From contig CM034594.1 in the NCBI GenBank assembly GCA_020091685.1, positions 179,981-243,980 of the forward strand: DNA of 64,000 nucleotides. The letters run 5' to 3'. Shown one piece after another: positions 38,463 through 51,320 of the stretch (its first letter is position 1; the number at the start of each line of letters is the position of its first letter). The position numbers were made by a program, and so were the translations under genes. Origin of the DNA: Lutjanus erythropterus. Its lineage: Eukaryota; Chordata; Actinopteri; Lutjaniformes; Lutjanidae. The notes below the pieces were generated by a model that searched no databases, was not told the origin of the DNA, and saw nothing but the letters and a program-made list of their open reading frames with translations.

Positions 38463-40215
38463 GAAGTGGTATATTGCACTGATGTTTTATCTACCTCTGT
38501 GTATACAGCTGGGCGTAAGGCTGTAAGTCGTACATGCACACCACCTTTGTTACAATGAGACTCAATGAGACAATGGCTCAGTACAGAGAATGAATGTTAG
38601 CACTGTGTCCACCTCATCAATACACTACAATAACTGGCGATGAGGATGACAACTTTTTTGCTACAGGGAGGGAGAGACACTTGGTGTCGGTGCTAGAGAG
38701 TGCAATGGCCCTGTTTGGAAGAATTGGCGAGTTCAATCCTGAAGGCGAGCAAATGGTCAGCGTGCACTGACAGTGAGTTATCCCGAGTGTCTTTCACAAA
38801 GTGTTTTTCACAAAGAGAAAGTAACTGTGTACAGAACAGGGGTGTGTCATGTGAGGCACCAGAGTCATTGAACCCTTAAAGATCACAACAGCTGTTTTAA
38901 AGGGGATTCACTCTAGTCACCAAGGCCTAGTTTACAAGTATGTATGGTGGCCAAACCTTGACTCTGATGTGGAGCAAATCTGTAGAGAATGTGAGATGTG
39001 TCAGCTGGAACAAAAAATGCCACAGCAGATTACACTGGGAATTTCCAGGTGATTTTTGGAAGAAACTACATATAGACTTTGCAGGACCCTTCCTGAACAG
39101 CATGTTCATGATTGTCGTTGATTCATACGCAATGTGGCTGGAATCGTTTTACATGTCACAAATCACCACACAGGCGACCATTACAAAGTTTAAATAACTG
39201 TTTTTCTCTTATGGTCTGCCTGAACAAAATGTGCCAGATAATGCCAAGTCAAGCAGAATGGAATTCTGCAAAACACAGTGACAACTGATCTGGCAGAGAG
39301 ATATATTCAGACGTTCAGGGTAGGTATAAAAAAAACTTACTAACACCAACCTGAACATTGTGGACAAGATTTCACTGTTTATGTTGGTTCAGCTGCACAG
39401 CTGGACAGTCTCCAGCAGACCTGTTTCTTCACAGACATCTCCCAACAAGGCTGAATTCTGTCAAACCCTACAACAATATAAAGATCACCGTGACCGCAGT
39501 GCTGCAGATCATTCCTTTGATGTGGTCGACACTGTGTATCTGCATCGCGCTGTGGGGGGAGGCAACACCTGGATTCGTTTTAAGACAGACTGGCCCTGTG
39601 TCATATTAAGTCTGAGAGCGAGACTCTGACACAGTGCACAGATGCCACGGAGACCAGCTGCAAGCTTGAGTCATTGCTAAACTTGGTACCGGAGGTATGG
39701 ACTCACAGACGGGACAGTTTGATGTTAAAGACTGCAGTGGTTCTCACCGAAGTGTGGACACTACTATGCAGCCCCTAGAGCCTGAACCTGTGGCTCTGAG
39801 GTGTTTAACCTGAGTGACTAAACCACCTAAATGATACATACCTTAAGACTGTGTACAACCATAGTGAACTGTCTGAGCACCTTACTTTATACGTATACAA
39901 GATGTTGAGAGTGAAAGTATTATTTGAGTAAACTGAATCCATTTATTGTTTTTGTTAAGTGTTTTCAGACAGTCGCCAGTCAGTTAAGAACAACAGTGTT
40001 GTTAGGATTTCCAGTTGTTCACTGGAATATTTTTAGTTGATGTATTCTGAGCTAGGGGGGATACTATAATAATAATATTGACCAAATTATTCTGTATCGT
40101 CATTATGCACATGTAAGTTGCACGTGCGTACCGATTTTATTATGATGAGAGGCATGGCTCAGTAAAGCGAACAGATAAATACAAGCACTGTGTCGACCTC
40201 ATCAGTACGCTATAC
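38463..40215 (+). mobile_element. Fossil Ty3/gypsy LTR retrotransposon, broken and internally deleted
   Basis: Related but well-diverged LTR-like segments lie at about 38463-38634 and 40065-40215; both contain ATGGCTCAGTA and a GCACTGTGTC.ACCTCATCA block. A TGGCGATGAGGATG primer-site-like sequence follows the left one, and a G-rich tract precedes the right one. Between them are a short gag-like start, an integrase zinc-binding and core region around 38.94-39.2 kb (HIDFAGPF, IVVDSYA) and an integrase C-terminal-like region around 39.4-39.63 kb. Most of gag-pol is missing and several breaks disrupt the rest. LTR divergence suggests an old insertion. Confidence 0.8.
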
Positions 40216-40642
40216 GAAGGTCAGCTGATTGTTTGTATCACTGTATAAAACACATTTGAGAATATAATAACAATCTGTTGTTCTCAAACTGGGAGCAGAA
40301 TGATTAATGAATGACACTTGCTTTGCATGTTGGTGGAACAAACAGATGAAATTAAGATTTGAGCCTCACTGTTTTATTATTAAAAAATAATGAAGAATTA
40401 TTTTCTTTCTGCAGTGGAATAGATTGGATGTGGAGGCGCCATTAGACATAATAGATGTTTATGAAAGAGCTGCTGGTGTCAATATCATGTGTTGATTTTT
40501 CAGAGTGTTGGTTTAATAAGAATCCTTCTGCAGAGTGAAAACAAGTCTGTGGAAACACTGAGTTACCTTGAAGCATTTGAACACTTGATAGCAGTAAAGC
40601 TGCAGCCTTTTCCAGCCTTTGTCTTCCTCTCTGTCTCTCACC

Positions 40643-40913
40643 AGTCAACATCTTTCTGCAGCTCTGGTTTCATGTGTCTCTCATATGGAAGGGTCACTGC
40701 CCTCCAAATGACCTTTGACCTTATTATAAACTACTGGTGGAGTTAAAGCATTTTGAACAAACAGCTGAACTCATCCAGGTGCTCTTATTTCTCCTGAACC
40801 GTCCTGCCTCACTTCATTTCCTCTGAGCTGCTCAGGCTGCTGTGCTGTACGACTCTTCACACTAACTGCTACAGACAGCTCCACTGTGGCTCTGATTTGT
40901 CTGCTAAATAAAA
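40643..40913 (+). promoter_or_regulatory. Duplicated non-coding module B with a DR1 nuclear-receptor site
   Basis: This is the second copy of the 5.2-kb module, in the same orientation and 35 kb away, with an insertion of 50-odd bases after the DR1. The DR1 (40709-40721) is identical to that of the first copy although the flanks differ by many substitutions. Whether it is a regulatory duplicate or a repeat family is open. Confidence 0.45.
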
Positions 40914-41663
40914 CTGTTTGACTGTTGATTTAAACAGCCTGTACAGTTCAGCAACACTGAGGAGAGGAAGTGAATCAACGTCCTCGTGTCGAAGTAAAGA
41001 CGAGCTTCACCTCTTTGTGTTTTAATCTGTGCAGACATTAGAAATAACATTCAGCATCTTCATCTACAGAAACCTCTCCGCTGGCTCAAAGAAGACAGAG
41101 ACAAAGTACCTCATAAATAAATACACAACAACAAGAGAAACAATGAAGTTATTTTCTTTCCTCTCTCCTGTCAGAGAGGTTGTGAATTATGCTTAGTGTT
41201 TAGCACTTGAATCAAACTGTAGCACACTACACTGAATTAAACTTTAATTAGACTCATGCTGAGAACACAAACAATAACACACACACTTGCTCTCTCTCTG
41301 TCGCACACACACTCCAACATCATGTGCTGGGTACCGTGGCACTCGATTAGAATATGTTAATCTAGTATACATTATGTCTGCCTATTTGCCATTTCAATAC
41401 ATTACAGTAACGCAACAGTAATATCACAGAACTGGTGTCGATTGAGAATGTTGTAATATTTTTAAATGAAAGATCAAAATAAAGTCAGATATGATTGTTA
41501 TAAAAGAACTGAGATGATGTCACTTCTAGCTTGCTTTGGGGATATCAAGTCCAGCAGTATCAACGGAAATGCAAGCTTATATTTTATTTTAAATTGTAAA
41601 TCAAGCCAGATGCAACTTTGGATGGGTTAAATGCAGAGAAAGAATTTTCTTCCAGGGGTAGAA

Positions 41664-41685
41664 AATAAATAAATAAATAAATAAA
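41664..41685. repeat. (AAAT)n microsatellite
   Basis: About five AAAT units. Confidence 0.9.
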
Positions 41686-41719
41686 AATAACTTAACCTGT
41701 AAACATGTTTTGATGGTAT

Positions 41720-42720
41720 TTCAAGATACCAATTTGTAGGTCCCAAAAGTGCCTGCAAAAGTTCCTGTAATGTTATACAAGTTTCTGCAAAAGTTCTACA
41801 GTAATTGCCCCCTAAACATTGCCAGAAAGTCTGCCAAATAACATCCCCGTAACCTGTAAAGGGACACTTCACCCAAAAATCAAAAATACATTTTTTTTTC
41901 CTGGCCTGTAGTGCTATTTATCCATCTTGATAAAGAGATGTCTTCCCTCCAGTGTAATGGGACTAAATCGCACTCGGCTTAATACATGCGAAAAATTCAA
42001 AACCAGTGTCTTTTTCCAAAAATTATGACCCAGTTCCTCAAAATAATGAGCACACCTTGTTCTGAGCAGTTTCTTGTAGGAACTACTACTACTGGAACTA
42101 CTTTGGATCCTGCTGGGAATATTTTGCGAACCTTACAAGGCCATCTTCTTTACGCCAGCGGTTACACACACTCTGAGAACATACAACTTCTAGCTGAAGT
42201 GGAGTTACCTCACCACACACGCACAGAGGCACAAGGCTGTCAGCGGTTGTAGGTGAAGGAGATACTGAACTGTGACAGCTGTTGTCTGTGCTCAAACAGT
42301 TCAGTTCTGTGTTATCGCCGTAGGCTTCATTTAGACTACAGTAAGAGTTTGAGAGAATCACCGAGGACCGCTGGTACAGTAGAGACTCGCTTGTGGTTCT
42401 CTCTGTTCTGCCTCTGTAGTCGCTGTTTTAGGCCACTGGGTTGACAGATGTTCAGCTACAGCTGTCTCAAAGTGAAGGTGATGACGGGGCTCGGTCTCCT
42501 CTGAGCTGCCTGGAGGGCTGAGTGCTGGTCGTGGTGCTGGAGCTTTGTCAGCCGAGCAGCAGGTTTCTGGTCCAGAGGACAAATGACTTGTTTCACAAAA
42601 CATCCAGATTTTTAAGATATGAACATTAGCAGCTACATTACACAAATTTAACTCGAAAAAAAACAAACAAATTATCAGCTGTTGGCTGTTCACAGTCACA
42701 GTGGTTAGATACTAGATGAA
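41720..42720 (+). repeat. Teleost interspersed repeat, probable non-autonomous DNA transposon
   Basis: From GGGACACTTCACCCAAAAAT (41861) through GTAGTGCTATTTATCCATCT, AATGGGACTAAATCGCACTC and AGCAGTTTCTTGTAGGAACT the order matches a common fish repeat. The GCCTGCAAAAGTTCCTGTAA / AATTGCCCCCTAAACATTGCC part before it (from about 41.73 kb) also looks repeat-derived. The right border is uncertain. Frames inside it are not genes. Confidence 0.6.
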
Positions 42721-43186
42721 CATGACAGAGTCGTGTTGCTGCTGGATTCAAGGTTTTTCAGCATGTAGGTTTTTATGTGAATGTTTGTCAGTGTAAATTA
42801 TATATTTTTTTACAGCTGCTGTGTCGGTCTGTTTTACTGTAGATACACCTGACCTGTGTGCCATTGTGCTCTCAATATTTGACATTCAGGTCATCGAGGT
42901 CTGAATACCAGCGTGTATTTACTTAGAGGCGTTGCATTTTGCAAACTGAGGAACATGCTTCGACCTATTTCAGGCCAAGTTCTGACTGTGCTTTTCTCAG
43001 CATTGTAATGCCACTGATGTTCACAAGCATGATAGTGTCCAGCTCCACATGAGACCGCACAGATTAATGCACAACAAAACAAAAGTGGATTCTTCAAACT
43101 ATTTTAGGAACTAACTTCTAAAATAAAAACTATTTGACATGTTCTGTGTCTGTTTAATATCAACGAAAAGTATTGTGACGAGTATT

Positions 43187-43212
43187 GTGTGTGTATGTGT
43201 GTGTGTGTGTGT
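43187..43212. repeat. (GT)n microsatellite
   Basis: About 12 GT units with one AT interruption. Confidence 0.9.
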
Positions 43213-44307
43213 AAGCCATCATGCATAATAAAAGGACAACAGTCTGACTGTGAACCATCTGCTGCCTCTTAATGTTGGCTCCCTTTGTTGGACACCAGAA
43301 GGTCACAGTCATTCATGGAAACTGAGAAAGGTAGAGAACAGGACAGTGTTTGCATGTGTGAGACAGAGAAGGGGAGAGCTGTATGAGACATATCTATCCA
43401 AAACAAATCACAAATAAATAATTCCAAAAAAAAAATCATTCAAATAATAAAAAAATGTTTTTTCAACCACATTAGATAATTAGTGAGCATGACGTTCATC
43501 TGGTCAGCAGTATAGTCATTTGGTATAAAGTCAATTTGCCCTATGAAATTATAATTCTGGATGGAGAAAATATCACCAAGATGATTGTGTGAGGTCACTA
43601 AACCAGACCACAAAGTTTCACAGAGCAACAGACATCAGAGTTGATCTAACACCATCTTTTGTGATGTCATCAGGTTGGCATGGTTTTCATGATTTTAGTC
43701 CAGACTGTGGAGTTTTGTTTTGTTTGTCTAAAGTAAAGGAGCAAAGGTCAGATGTGTCGCCGCTGGTTGCCTCATTTGGCTCTTCAGTGTATCTTTCTCT
43801 CCTGATGCTTCAACATGTTGGTGCTGTATCTCTGACTCCCTTTGTGATAGATCAGTGTTGTTCACAGTGATTGAGGTTTGGTGAATATAGATATTCTCCT
43901 TTTTTTGTTTACTATTTGGCTGAAAGATCTGTTCAGGGAGTCACTGTCAAGGTTACACACCCACACAAACACACACACACTCTGACTCCTTGCCAGAGGT
44001 TACTCAGCTGGCTGCCATAAAGATTCCCACCACTGAACCAGCTGACTGGCATTAACAGCCTGTAGCCATGATAGAGGACGAGGAGCAGCCTGTCACAGCA
44101 GGAGAGGACAGGATGGGAACACTGGGGGAGCAAAAAGACAGAATCTGTCCTAAATGTGAGACACAAGACTGACACAGACAGAGGTGGAGGTTGAATATGG
44201 CGACCTGGAACTGTAGATCTCTTTTTTTTTACCTCACCAGAAGAAAATAGCATGTTAGTTGAGACTGCAAGCAGCTTATTCCCACTGATATAGCTATTAA
44301 TTGTTAG

Positions 44308-44640
44308 GCAGCGCCCCTAGTAGAAGGAGTGTGACAGAAGTATAGAGTGAAAAAGTCCAATTTGGAGGAGGTGGGGTGGATGGATGGTTCAAACAAGCAC
44401 AGGACTTCCACCAAGGAGACCTGGATCTGAGTTCTGTGTGAAACAAGAGTAGTAAGTAACTTAATTTTTCAATGGACGCCTTTCACAGCAGTGATGTGAC
44501 GTACATAAGTTATTTTAACCTAAACACCATCTTTTCCTAAACCTAAGGAAGTAGTTTTTGTGCCTAACCCTGACTTTTTTACAACATAAACCACATGTGT
44601 CATGTCATGTGAGGTATGTCATGTGGCTTAAGTACTGTAG
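44308..44640 (+). repeat. tRNA-like (SINE-like) repeat, copy 1
   Basis: GTGGATGGATGGTTCAAACA, then GACTTCCACCAAGGAGACCT and GATCTGAGTTCTGTGTGAAAC, resemble a decayed tRNA-like head with A- and B-box-like parts. It continues into a tail with ACCATCTTTTCCTAAACCTA and GTAGTTTTTGTGCCTAACCC, which I know from fish repeats. The head aligns with the minus-strand copy at 56.82-56.99 kb. Confidence 0.5.
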
Positions 44641-44989
44641 TTAAGTTCTAGTAAGCCATCACTGCCAGTGATATTTATCATTTTGAGAGTGCTTAACAAT
44701 CAACCTATTTTATTGTTAAGGTATGAGGATGGGTTGACTGATAATGTTGCAGTGATCTTTTACCAAGATCATTTTTTAAATATTGCTTTGATATCACTCC
44801 AACATACTGCTCAGAGGAACACAACTGTGATAATGTCCTGGGAAATCTTGATATTCTCACTCTACATGCAGATATGTGCAGCTAAAACATATAGCAAAAC
44901 AAACAAAACAAAACTGCTTTGCTTCAGGTTGGAACAGATGTGTTTTAAATCCAAGTTCAGCACAAAGTACAACAAGGACAGTTGGTAAT

Positions 44990-45660
44990 GACCTTTTTTT
45001 ACTGGTCTCTGACCACCTGAGACAGGCTCGTACTCACAGTTCAGTTCGTAGCATGAAGGAGCAGGCGGGAGATGTTGTCGAGCAGGCAGAGGGTCAAGAG
45101 CCAGGTAGGTATGCAGTCCAAACAACCAAACCAGCAGGAAGCAGATGGACAGTCAGAGCCAGGCAAATTTGGGGAACCAGCAAAGCAGAGGAATCATCCA
45201 TGAGGCACTCAAAAGATGGTGGGACCACCAGCGGTGAGGTATGTAGATTTTCTCCACAGGGAAACACAGGCAGGCAAACAATCACTTATTCTGAAACACT
45301 GTGAAGAGGAAACATTCCTCAGCCATGGAAAAAGACAGACAGAAACAAGAGCTTGTTGTCGGGGACAGAAGGCTGAGGTGTTTTCCAGGACTTAGACAAG
45401 ACGGGAGAGTCAGAGGCGAGCAGGGTCTGGCAACGGAGAATCGGTGCAGAGAGATAACAAAGAACAATCTGGCAACGAGTGAGTGAACTGGAGAGGCTTA
45501 TGTATTGGCTTGATGACTGATGAGCTGCAGCTGTGAGACCAGGTGAGTGGAGGGAGGCGATAAGGTGGGTGTGGCTGTCAGGTGGAGCGAGGCAGAGGCG
45601 GGGTAAGTGGAAAAATACTGGGAAAGCGGAGAAGCTGGATGCAGATTGGATGTGACGGGC
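44990..45660. repeat. G-rich dispersed teleost repeat (tentative)
   Basis: Blocks such as AACAATCTGGCAACGAGTGA, GAGCTGCAGCTGTGAGACCA and GTGGGTGTGGCTGTCAGGTG follow the order of a repeat common in fish non-coding DNA. Open frames in it have low-complexity Gln/Glu/Gly/Arg content and are not credible genes. Type and borders are unknown. Confidence 0.45.
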
Positions 45661-47124
45661 TGTGTCGTCATTTCACACAGAACAGAAAAATACAGTTTTC
45701 AGCCACAAATGGCAACCAAGTCAAAACTGCTGAATCATGATATTTTAAATCGCTTAATTCCATTTGCAGCATGTTTTAGCCGCACGTTTCTACACGTGTT
45801 TTGTCGCAGGGTTTTGATACATGGACTGTAGAGATGTTTAACACTAAATTCTCATGGAGGACTGACAATGTTGAATCTTCAATGTCTTTAACTGAATCAG
45901 TAACTTTCATCAGAGCTCCCCTCACTGGTGGTTAGGAAAAAGCTCAAACATTCAACAGTAACAACATGTTACTTCCTGGATAAAAACTGATTTAAAAAGA
46001 ACAGAAACAGGAACCATTGTCATCTGTTTCTGCTGTCTGCTTAACTCTTATAATTTTACACACTGAACGACTGACTGTTTAGAAATCATAACCCAACTTA
46101 GTATTTAATAAGTGTGAAATGTCAAATCTAATGCAATCACATGTCACATCTGTGAGTAGGTACAGCCGTTCCCTCTTCAGCCTTTCAGGCAGTAATTCTT
46201 TCAAATAGACTGACTCAGTGGCTCCACTCTGAATAATTTCATGCTGCATTTCTGTTTGGAAACAAACATCAGTGGGGAAAAAGGGGGTAAACATACAAAG
46301 ACCAGCAGACACTCCGGGTGTGTTTGGGTGATAGACACTGGGCGCAGAAAGAAAGTGTGAGTCACTCAGATAACAGCTCCACAGCCCACTCCACTCATTA
46401 ACATGGTGGCAGCTGTGAGGGGAAATGTGCATGAGGAGATCAATAAGGATTTGATTCAGTTCAACAATTTCCCTCCTAACATGATTATTATCATCATTAA
46501 ATTGGCTTTGAGGCTGTGAAAGAATAATGACATCATCTTAATCAAATACTACATCAAACGACAGTGAGATTTTCTCAGAAGTCTTGGTTACAACATTTGT
46601 ATTTAGTGCAGCAGTTCATATCTCATCAAAGCTGCAGGAGGTAGGAAGCCAGAACACGGTCGATTGTTGAGTGTCATCTGCATTAGGTTTCTTTTTCTCC
46701 AGCCTGAGCCCCTCCTGCCAGATGAGCAGCACACGCTTCATGAGCAAACAGGGAAAAAACAGGGAACAGGGAAGAGCTACATTTCAAAGCACATCAATTC
46801 AGTTTGAAACCAAAGAAGTACTGAGAGCTGAACATCAAGAGACTTTTAAAAATGTCTTTTTCTTGGTGTACTGCACACACATGAGCTCAGCATCACAACA
46901 CTCGCTTGTTTGAGGGGGGAGAAAAGGAGGCTCATCGTGGTTTGGCCATGGTCGGCGGGATGTGACCGCAGCCTGCTTGGAGGTGGGTCAGGCTCGCTTT
47001 GGCCACACTCCAGAGCCGGTCCATCTCAGGTGCAGCTCAGCACTCTCAGTCCATGACTTTCAAATATATTTGTCATCCGGTCAGTGGTCGACATGGACAC
47101 AGCCTAATAAATTTACTGTAAACA

Positions 47125-47600
47125 GCTCGGTCGATTCCTCTATGGTCACTGCTGCAAATAGGTTTACGAGCAAATGTGAAGATAAATCCACTTTTTAATC
47201 CCAAAAGTTTAAATAACAAATGCTGAGCTCTCGTCTGGCCAGTCCAGAGGTCCGTAATTTCTCCACGGTTGCTGCTGCAGAGGGGCTGAGACACAGAAGT
47301 ACAAATAAATCCACTTTTTCATCTCAAAAGTTTAAAAAACAAACACTGAGCTCTCATCTGGCCAGTCCAGGGGTCCACAATTTCTTCATGGTCGCTGCTG
47401 CAGAGGTTGACGAGCGGGAGTAAAAGTAAATTTTTAATCCCAAAAGTTTAAAAAGAAAATGCTGAGCTCTTGTCTGGCCGGTCTGCGGCTCCACGATTTC
47501 TTCATGTGCTGTTGCTGCAGAGGTCTGAGAAGCACAAGTGAAAATAAATCCACTTTTTAATCCCAAAAGTTTGAAACATACACTCTGAGTTCCCCTCCTG
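47125..47600. repeat. Minisatellite of about 120-bp period, about four units
   Basis: Unit starts with GCTGAGCTCT-like sequence are seen at 47220, 47344 and 47460 with a partial unit before and a start-like CACTCTGAG at 47580, so periods are 124, 116 and about 121 bp. Each unit carries a CTGGCC.GTC block, TTTCTTCATGGTCGCTGCTG-like sequence and AATCCCAAAAGTTTAAA. Frames across it are periodic by-products. Confidence 0.8.
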
Positions 47601-47618
47601 CCAGTAAAGTAGTTGGCG

Positions 47619-47747
47619 TCAGAGCGACTCTGGTCTTTCTTCTTCCAGAAACCTCCACTCTGCCAAGGACCCTCTCCTGCAGAGCTCCCCAGCTCTGAGC
47701 AGCTGTCTGTCAGCTCTGTGTCTCAGCTCCGCCCAGTCCTCTTGGCC
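47619..47747 (-). other. Possible lone exon-like frame (unrecognised)
   Basis: On the minus strand an acceptor (GTTTTGCAG) is followed by 42 codons, GQEDWAELRHRADRQLL and on to FLEEERPESL, then a stop. The composition is charged and helical, unlike other chance frames here. I do not recognise a family and no partner exon is evident; it may equally be chance or part of the neighbouring repeat. Confidence 0.2.
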
Positions 47748-50049
47748 CTGCAAAACACGTGAATGAATGCAAACAAAGGTGAAGTCAATAGTAACCGAGA
47801 GTGCTGACAAACTCCTGGGCTGAGCATGTTGCTCATTAGGCAGACTCTTTTTAAGATTATCTTCCTGATAATTCCTGAAAGGTTTTTATGTAATTATTTC
47901 TCAGTCATACCAAAACAATGTTGCCTATAGCTTTAAGTTCTGTACACTGTACTCCTTAAAAGTTTACTATGTGAATTGTTCTGGATGCACCTTGAGAATT
48001 TTCTTTTGAATTCTTACTTGAACATTTTATTTCAAATTTTCTCTCAAATCAGAGGATCTGACAGGTGTGAGGATTTGCCATTTGCCGCACTAAAGTAAAA
48101 GACTAACAGCCTCAGCATTTTTCAGTCCAGAGCTGCAGATACGACAGCAACATTTGCTTTTTCAGATACTCATCAGTTCTCTCTCCAACCTTCTGAAAGC
48201 AGCTGAATCGACCTTCTTTATCACCCAGAGCAGAATAGACAAAACATAGCAGGAAGAAAAGAACTGAATGAATGAAAGAACAAAAACAGTGAACAGAAAC
48301 AGTGACTGTTTTGTAAAAATTGATTTGAACAGAAAATGGAAAGAAATGCTCTACATGCATAACTATTGTGATCAAAATGTGGTTTGTATTTGATAAAAGA
48401 AAACATGGAGAGAAGACAAATCAAGTGACATAAAAGTGACAAAGAAAAAGGGAGAACAAAAGAAAACAAAAGAGGCAGAAAGAAAAGAACTTTGAAAAAA
48501 ATGAAGCGGAGAGAGACTCAACAATGTTGTTTCAGGCAAATCATGACAGGGACAGAGACATTTTCATTTTTATTCTGTCATTAAGATTTATCCCTCACCT
48601 CCTGCAGCAAAACCAATTTTTCACAAAAACTGTTCAAAATTCAGGTGCAGTTAACCTTTTTCAACTCATAAATTCAAATAATGTGCATACAGAATATAAC
48701 CTGCTACCTGTTTCTCTGTCAGGTTATAATGTGGTCACCAGTTAACCTATAAATATACCTCAACAGTTCTGTAGCAAAGAAAAGGTGATGATAGACCGTT
48801 TTCATGGAAGCTACGTTGATCCGATATCTTGTTACTTTACTGTGCTTTACAGCGTGTGCTTTCATGAAGTGATGAGGCCACAGCTCAAATTCCAAATAAC
48901 AACACTGGACATGATGTAAACATAATTAACACCATGTAGTTAACACATATCAGTTAAGATATATAACACCACAATTACTATGTAGAATGCGAATAAAATT
49001 GTTAGACACTCATAACAAAAATGTATAGAATGTATTATATTTAATAGAATTTACTGATAATTTGCCTTCAGTTTTTAAGCCTGCTTGAGATTATAATAAT
49101 ACAGATAGTAAAAATAGCTCACAGTCACTTTATTTCTTCAGTATTAATTAGGATTAAATTCATTACATTAATGTTTCATTAAGTGCAGTCAGTCTTGTGC
49201 AAACTCTGCACTCTGTTGGATTACATGTATTTAGAGCTGCTCAATGAGCTTTTACACTTTAAGAACAACAAGGCCTCTGAATTTCAACACATATCCAATA
49301 TTTAGACACACTGAATGGGAAACTTAAAGCATACTCATATAGTCGTATAATAGTGATTTACACAGAAAAAGTGTGGATGTTAATGGTAATAGAGGACTAT
49401 GACCAGTATTAATACACCTGCTGTAAATAATGGAAAAAACCTGCAAGTGTGGCAGTAATTAACCTTGAGATTAAACTGATTTGTAATAAATTGATTCTCT
49501 CCAGCTGTTTGATAGAAGGGGATTAGTTAATGATTCATTCATTTGGTCACTTTTGTAGAGTACTATCGCTGTTGGCTTTGAAACTTGTTAATGAGTTTAG
49601 CTACAAGCATTTTGAGGTAATTTTAAAACCCTTTAAAAAAAATTGAACATCTCTTCTCCCTTTATGGTTTTTTGAACTGGGATAATCCTTTCCTCTAGAG
49701 CCTTTTGTGCCAACTGAATCATTTGTCAGAGTCTGTGTGGAGGAGAGAGGAGCTGTGACATTGTTTCTAAAGAGGTGGAGAGTCACAGTGATTTATGTAT
49801 CAGCTTATTGTCTCTTCCAGCACAGAGACTCAGCAGTCTGGAAACATAAAGGTTGTTCAAATGTATCTTTCTGCTATTTTATAGCATGTGTTTTATTTGC
49901 AATCTGTGGAGGTTTGAGGGAAGAGAAGAAGCTGCAAAAAAAAATCTCATCTGATAACTTTTTGTAGTTTTTTTTCGCGAGATCAATATTGTCCTGTTGT
50001 CTATGAGAAAGAGTCACTATATTTGATTACTGGTTTAACACTGAGGACC

Positions 50050-51320
50050 CAATCTTACACTCGGCACAAAGTCGTCGTGCTGGTTTTGCACTTGTCTTTG
50101 CTATCTTACACCAGTGCAGTTGCCATTTTTGTCACGTCTGCAAGATAGCAAATTCACTTGCACGTGGTCCGTGTGGCCATGAGCAGGAGGTCTAAAAATG
50201 AAGGAAAAAGAAGGCCTGGCCAGGTGCATTTGCTATTTTGTGCTCTGCGCATTGGAGTAAAAAACACTTGCGCCTTAGACCCGCTAAAACCTGGTCAAAG
50301 CACAAAGTCTGTGGCACAATGGTCTTTCTGTGCAAGATAGCGGATACTGAAAGTCACAACCGGAAGTTGGTCTTTTTCCGTGTATGTTATTCGTCATTCG
50401 CCGCTCCATTCTGTATAATTTAATAGTTAATTGACTCTAAGTCTTTTCACGACTTTATACAGTATGTAAAACTGAGATGTTAGCAATTAGAAGCCTAAAA
50501 TAATCACTTAGTGATAATTTTAATGTTTCAACGATTTACGATTAATATTAAGATGTTATTAACCAACCTGAATACAATGTGCTGACTGTGACTGTATCGT
50601 TCTATCTCTTTGTATCTTCATATCATCTTCGATCTACCGTCTGGACATACCGTAAAGACGGAATGCCGAATAAGTAACAAGATACACGAAGAAGACCAAT
50701 TTCCAGTGATTTCCGGTATGGAGTAGAGCTATGTCCTGTCCAGCCTTGTCCGCCATCTTCCCTGCAGACGGATTCCTTTCTCTTCAGGACCTTCAGCCAG
50801 CAAGCTGCATAATAATGATGATAATAATGAATTACAAAATATAAAATAATTTCAAGGTGCTTAAGTGTCAAATATGAACAGTTACATATCTGCATGACAT
50901 TTACAGTTCATGTATTGTATTACTTTTTGCAGGTGTTCATGTAAATAAATTCTTAACACATGAAACTACTTTGGAGACGTCCTGTTGTCTCCATTTATTG
51001 AATGCTCTTGTGCTTTCACTTCTCTAACCAATCTTTTCTCTGTTTCCTCCTGGTAAATCCACCATCATGCTGCCACTGCTTATGCTGCTGGCACACCTGC
51101 TTCTTAAAGGTGATGAGAGCTGACTTTCTGATTGGATCATTGCATGCTCGGCTGAAACTTGCCTGTGAATTAATCGAGGTACCGGGCCGCGGCTTGGTAG
51201 GTGTATCCTGTTGTGTGCTGCTGGTGCAAGGGGCGGGACCGGACAGCATATCCCTGCACCCCTGGCGCAAACCAGCAAAGGAGGCACACCTTGAATAAAT
51301 TAAACCCACTCCACCTCGCA
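50050..51320. repeat. Probable non-autonomous DNA transposon remnant(s)
   Basis: CpG-bearing sequence with recurring CAAGATAGC/GCTATCTT words, including an exact 11-bp inverted pair TTTGCTATCTT (50097-50107) and its complement (50142-50152). A second GC-richer block lies at 51.11-51.31 kb. Similar word patterns occur in fish transposon-derived repeats. I could not define ends, target duplications or a transposase. Confidence 0.35.
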
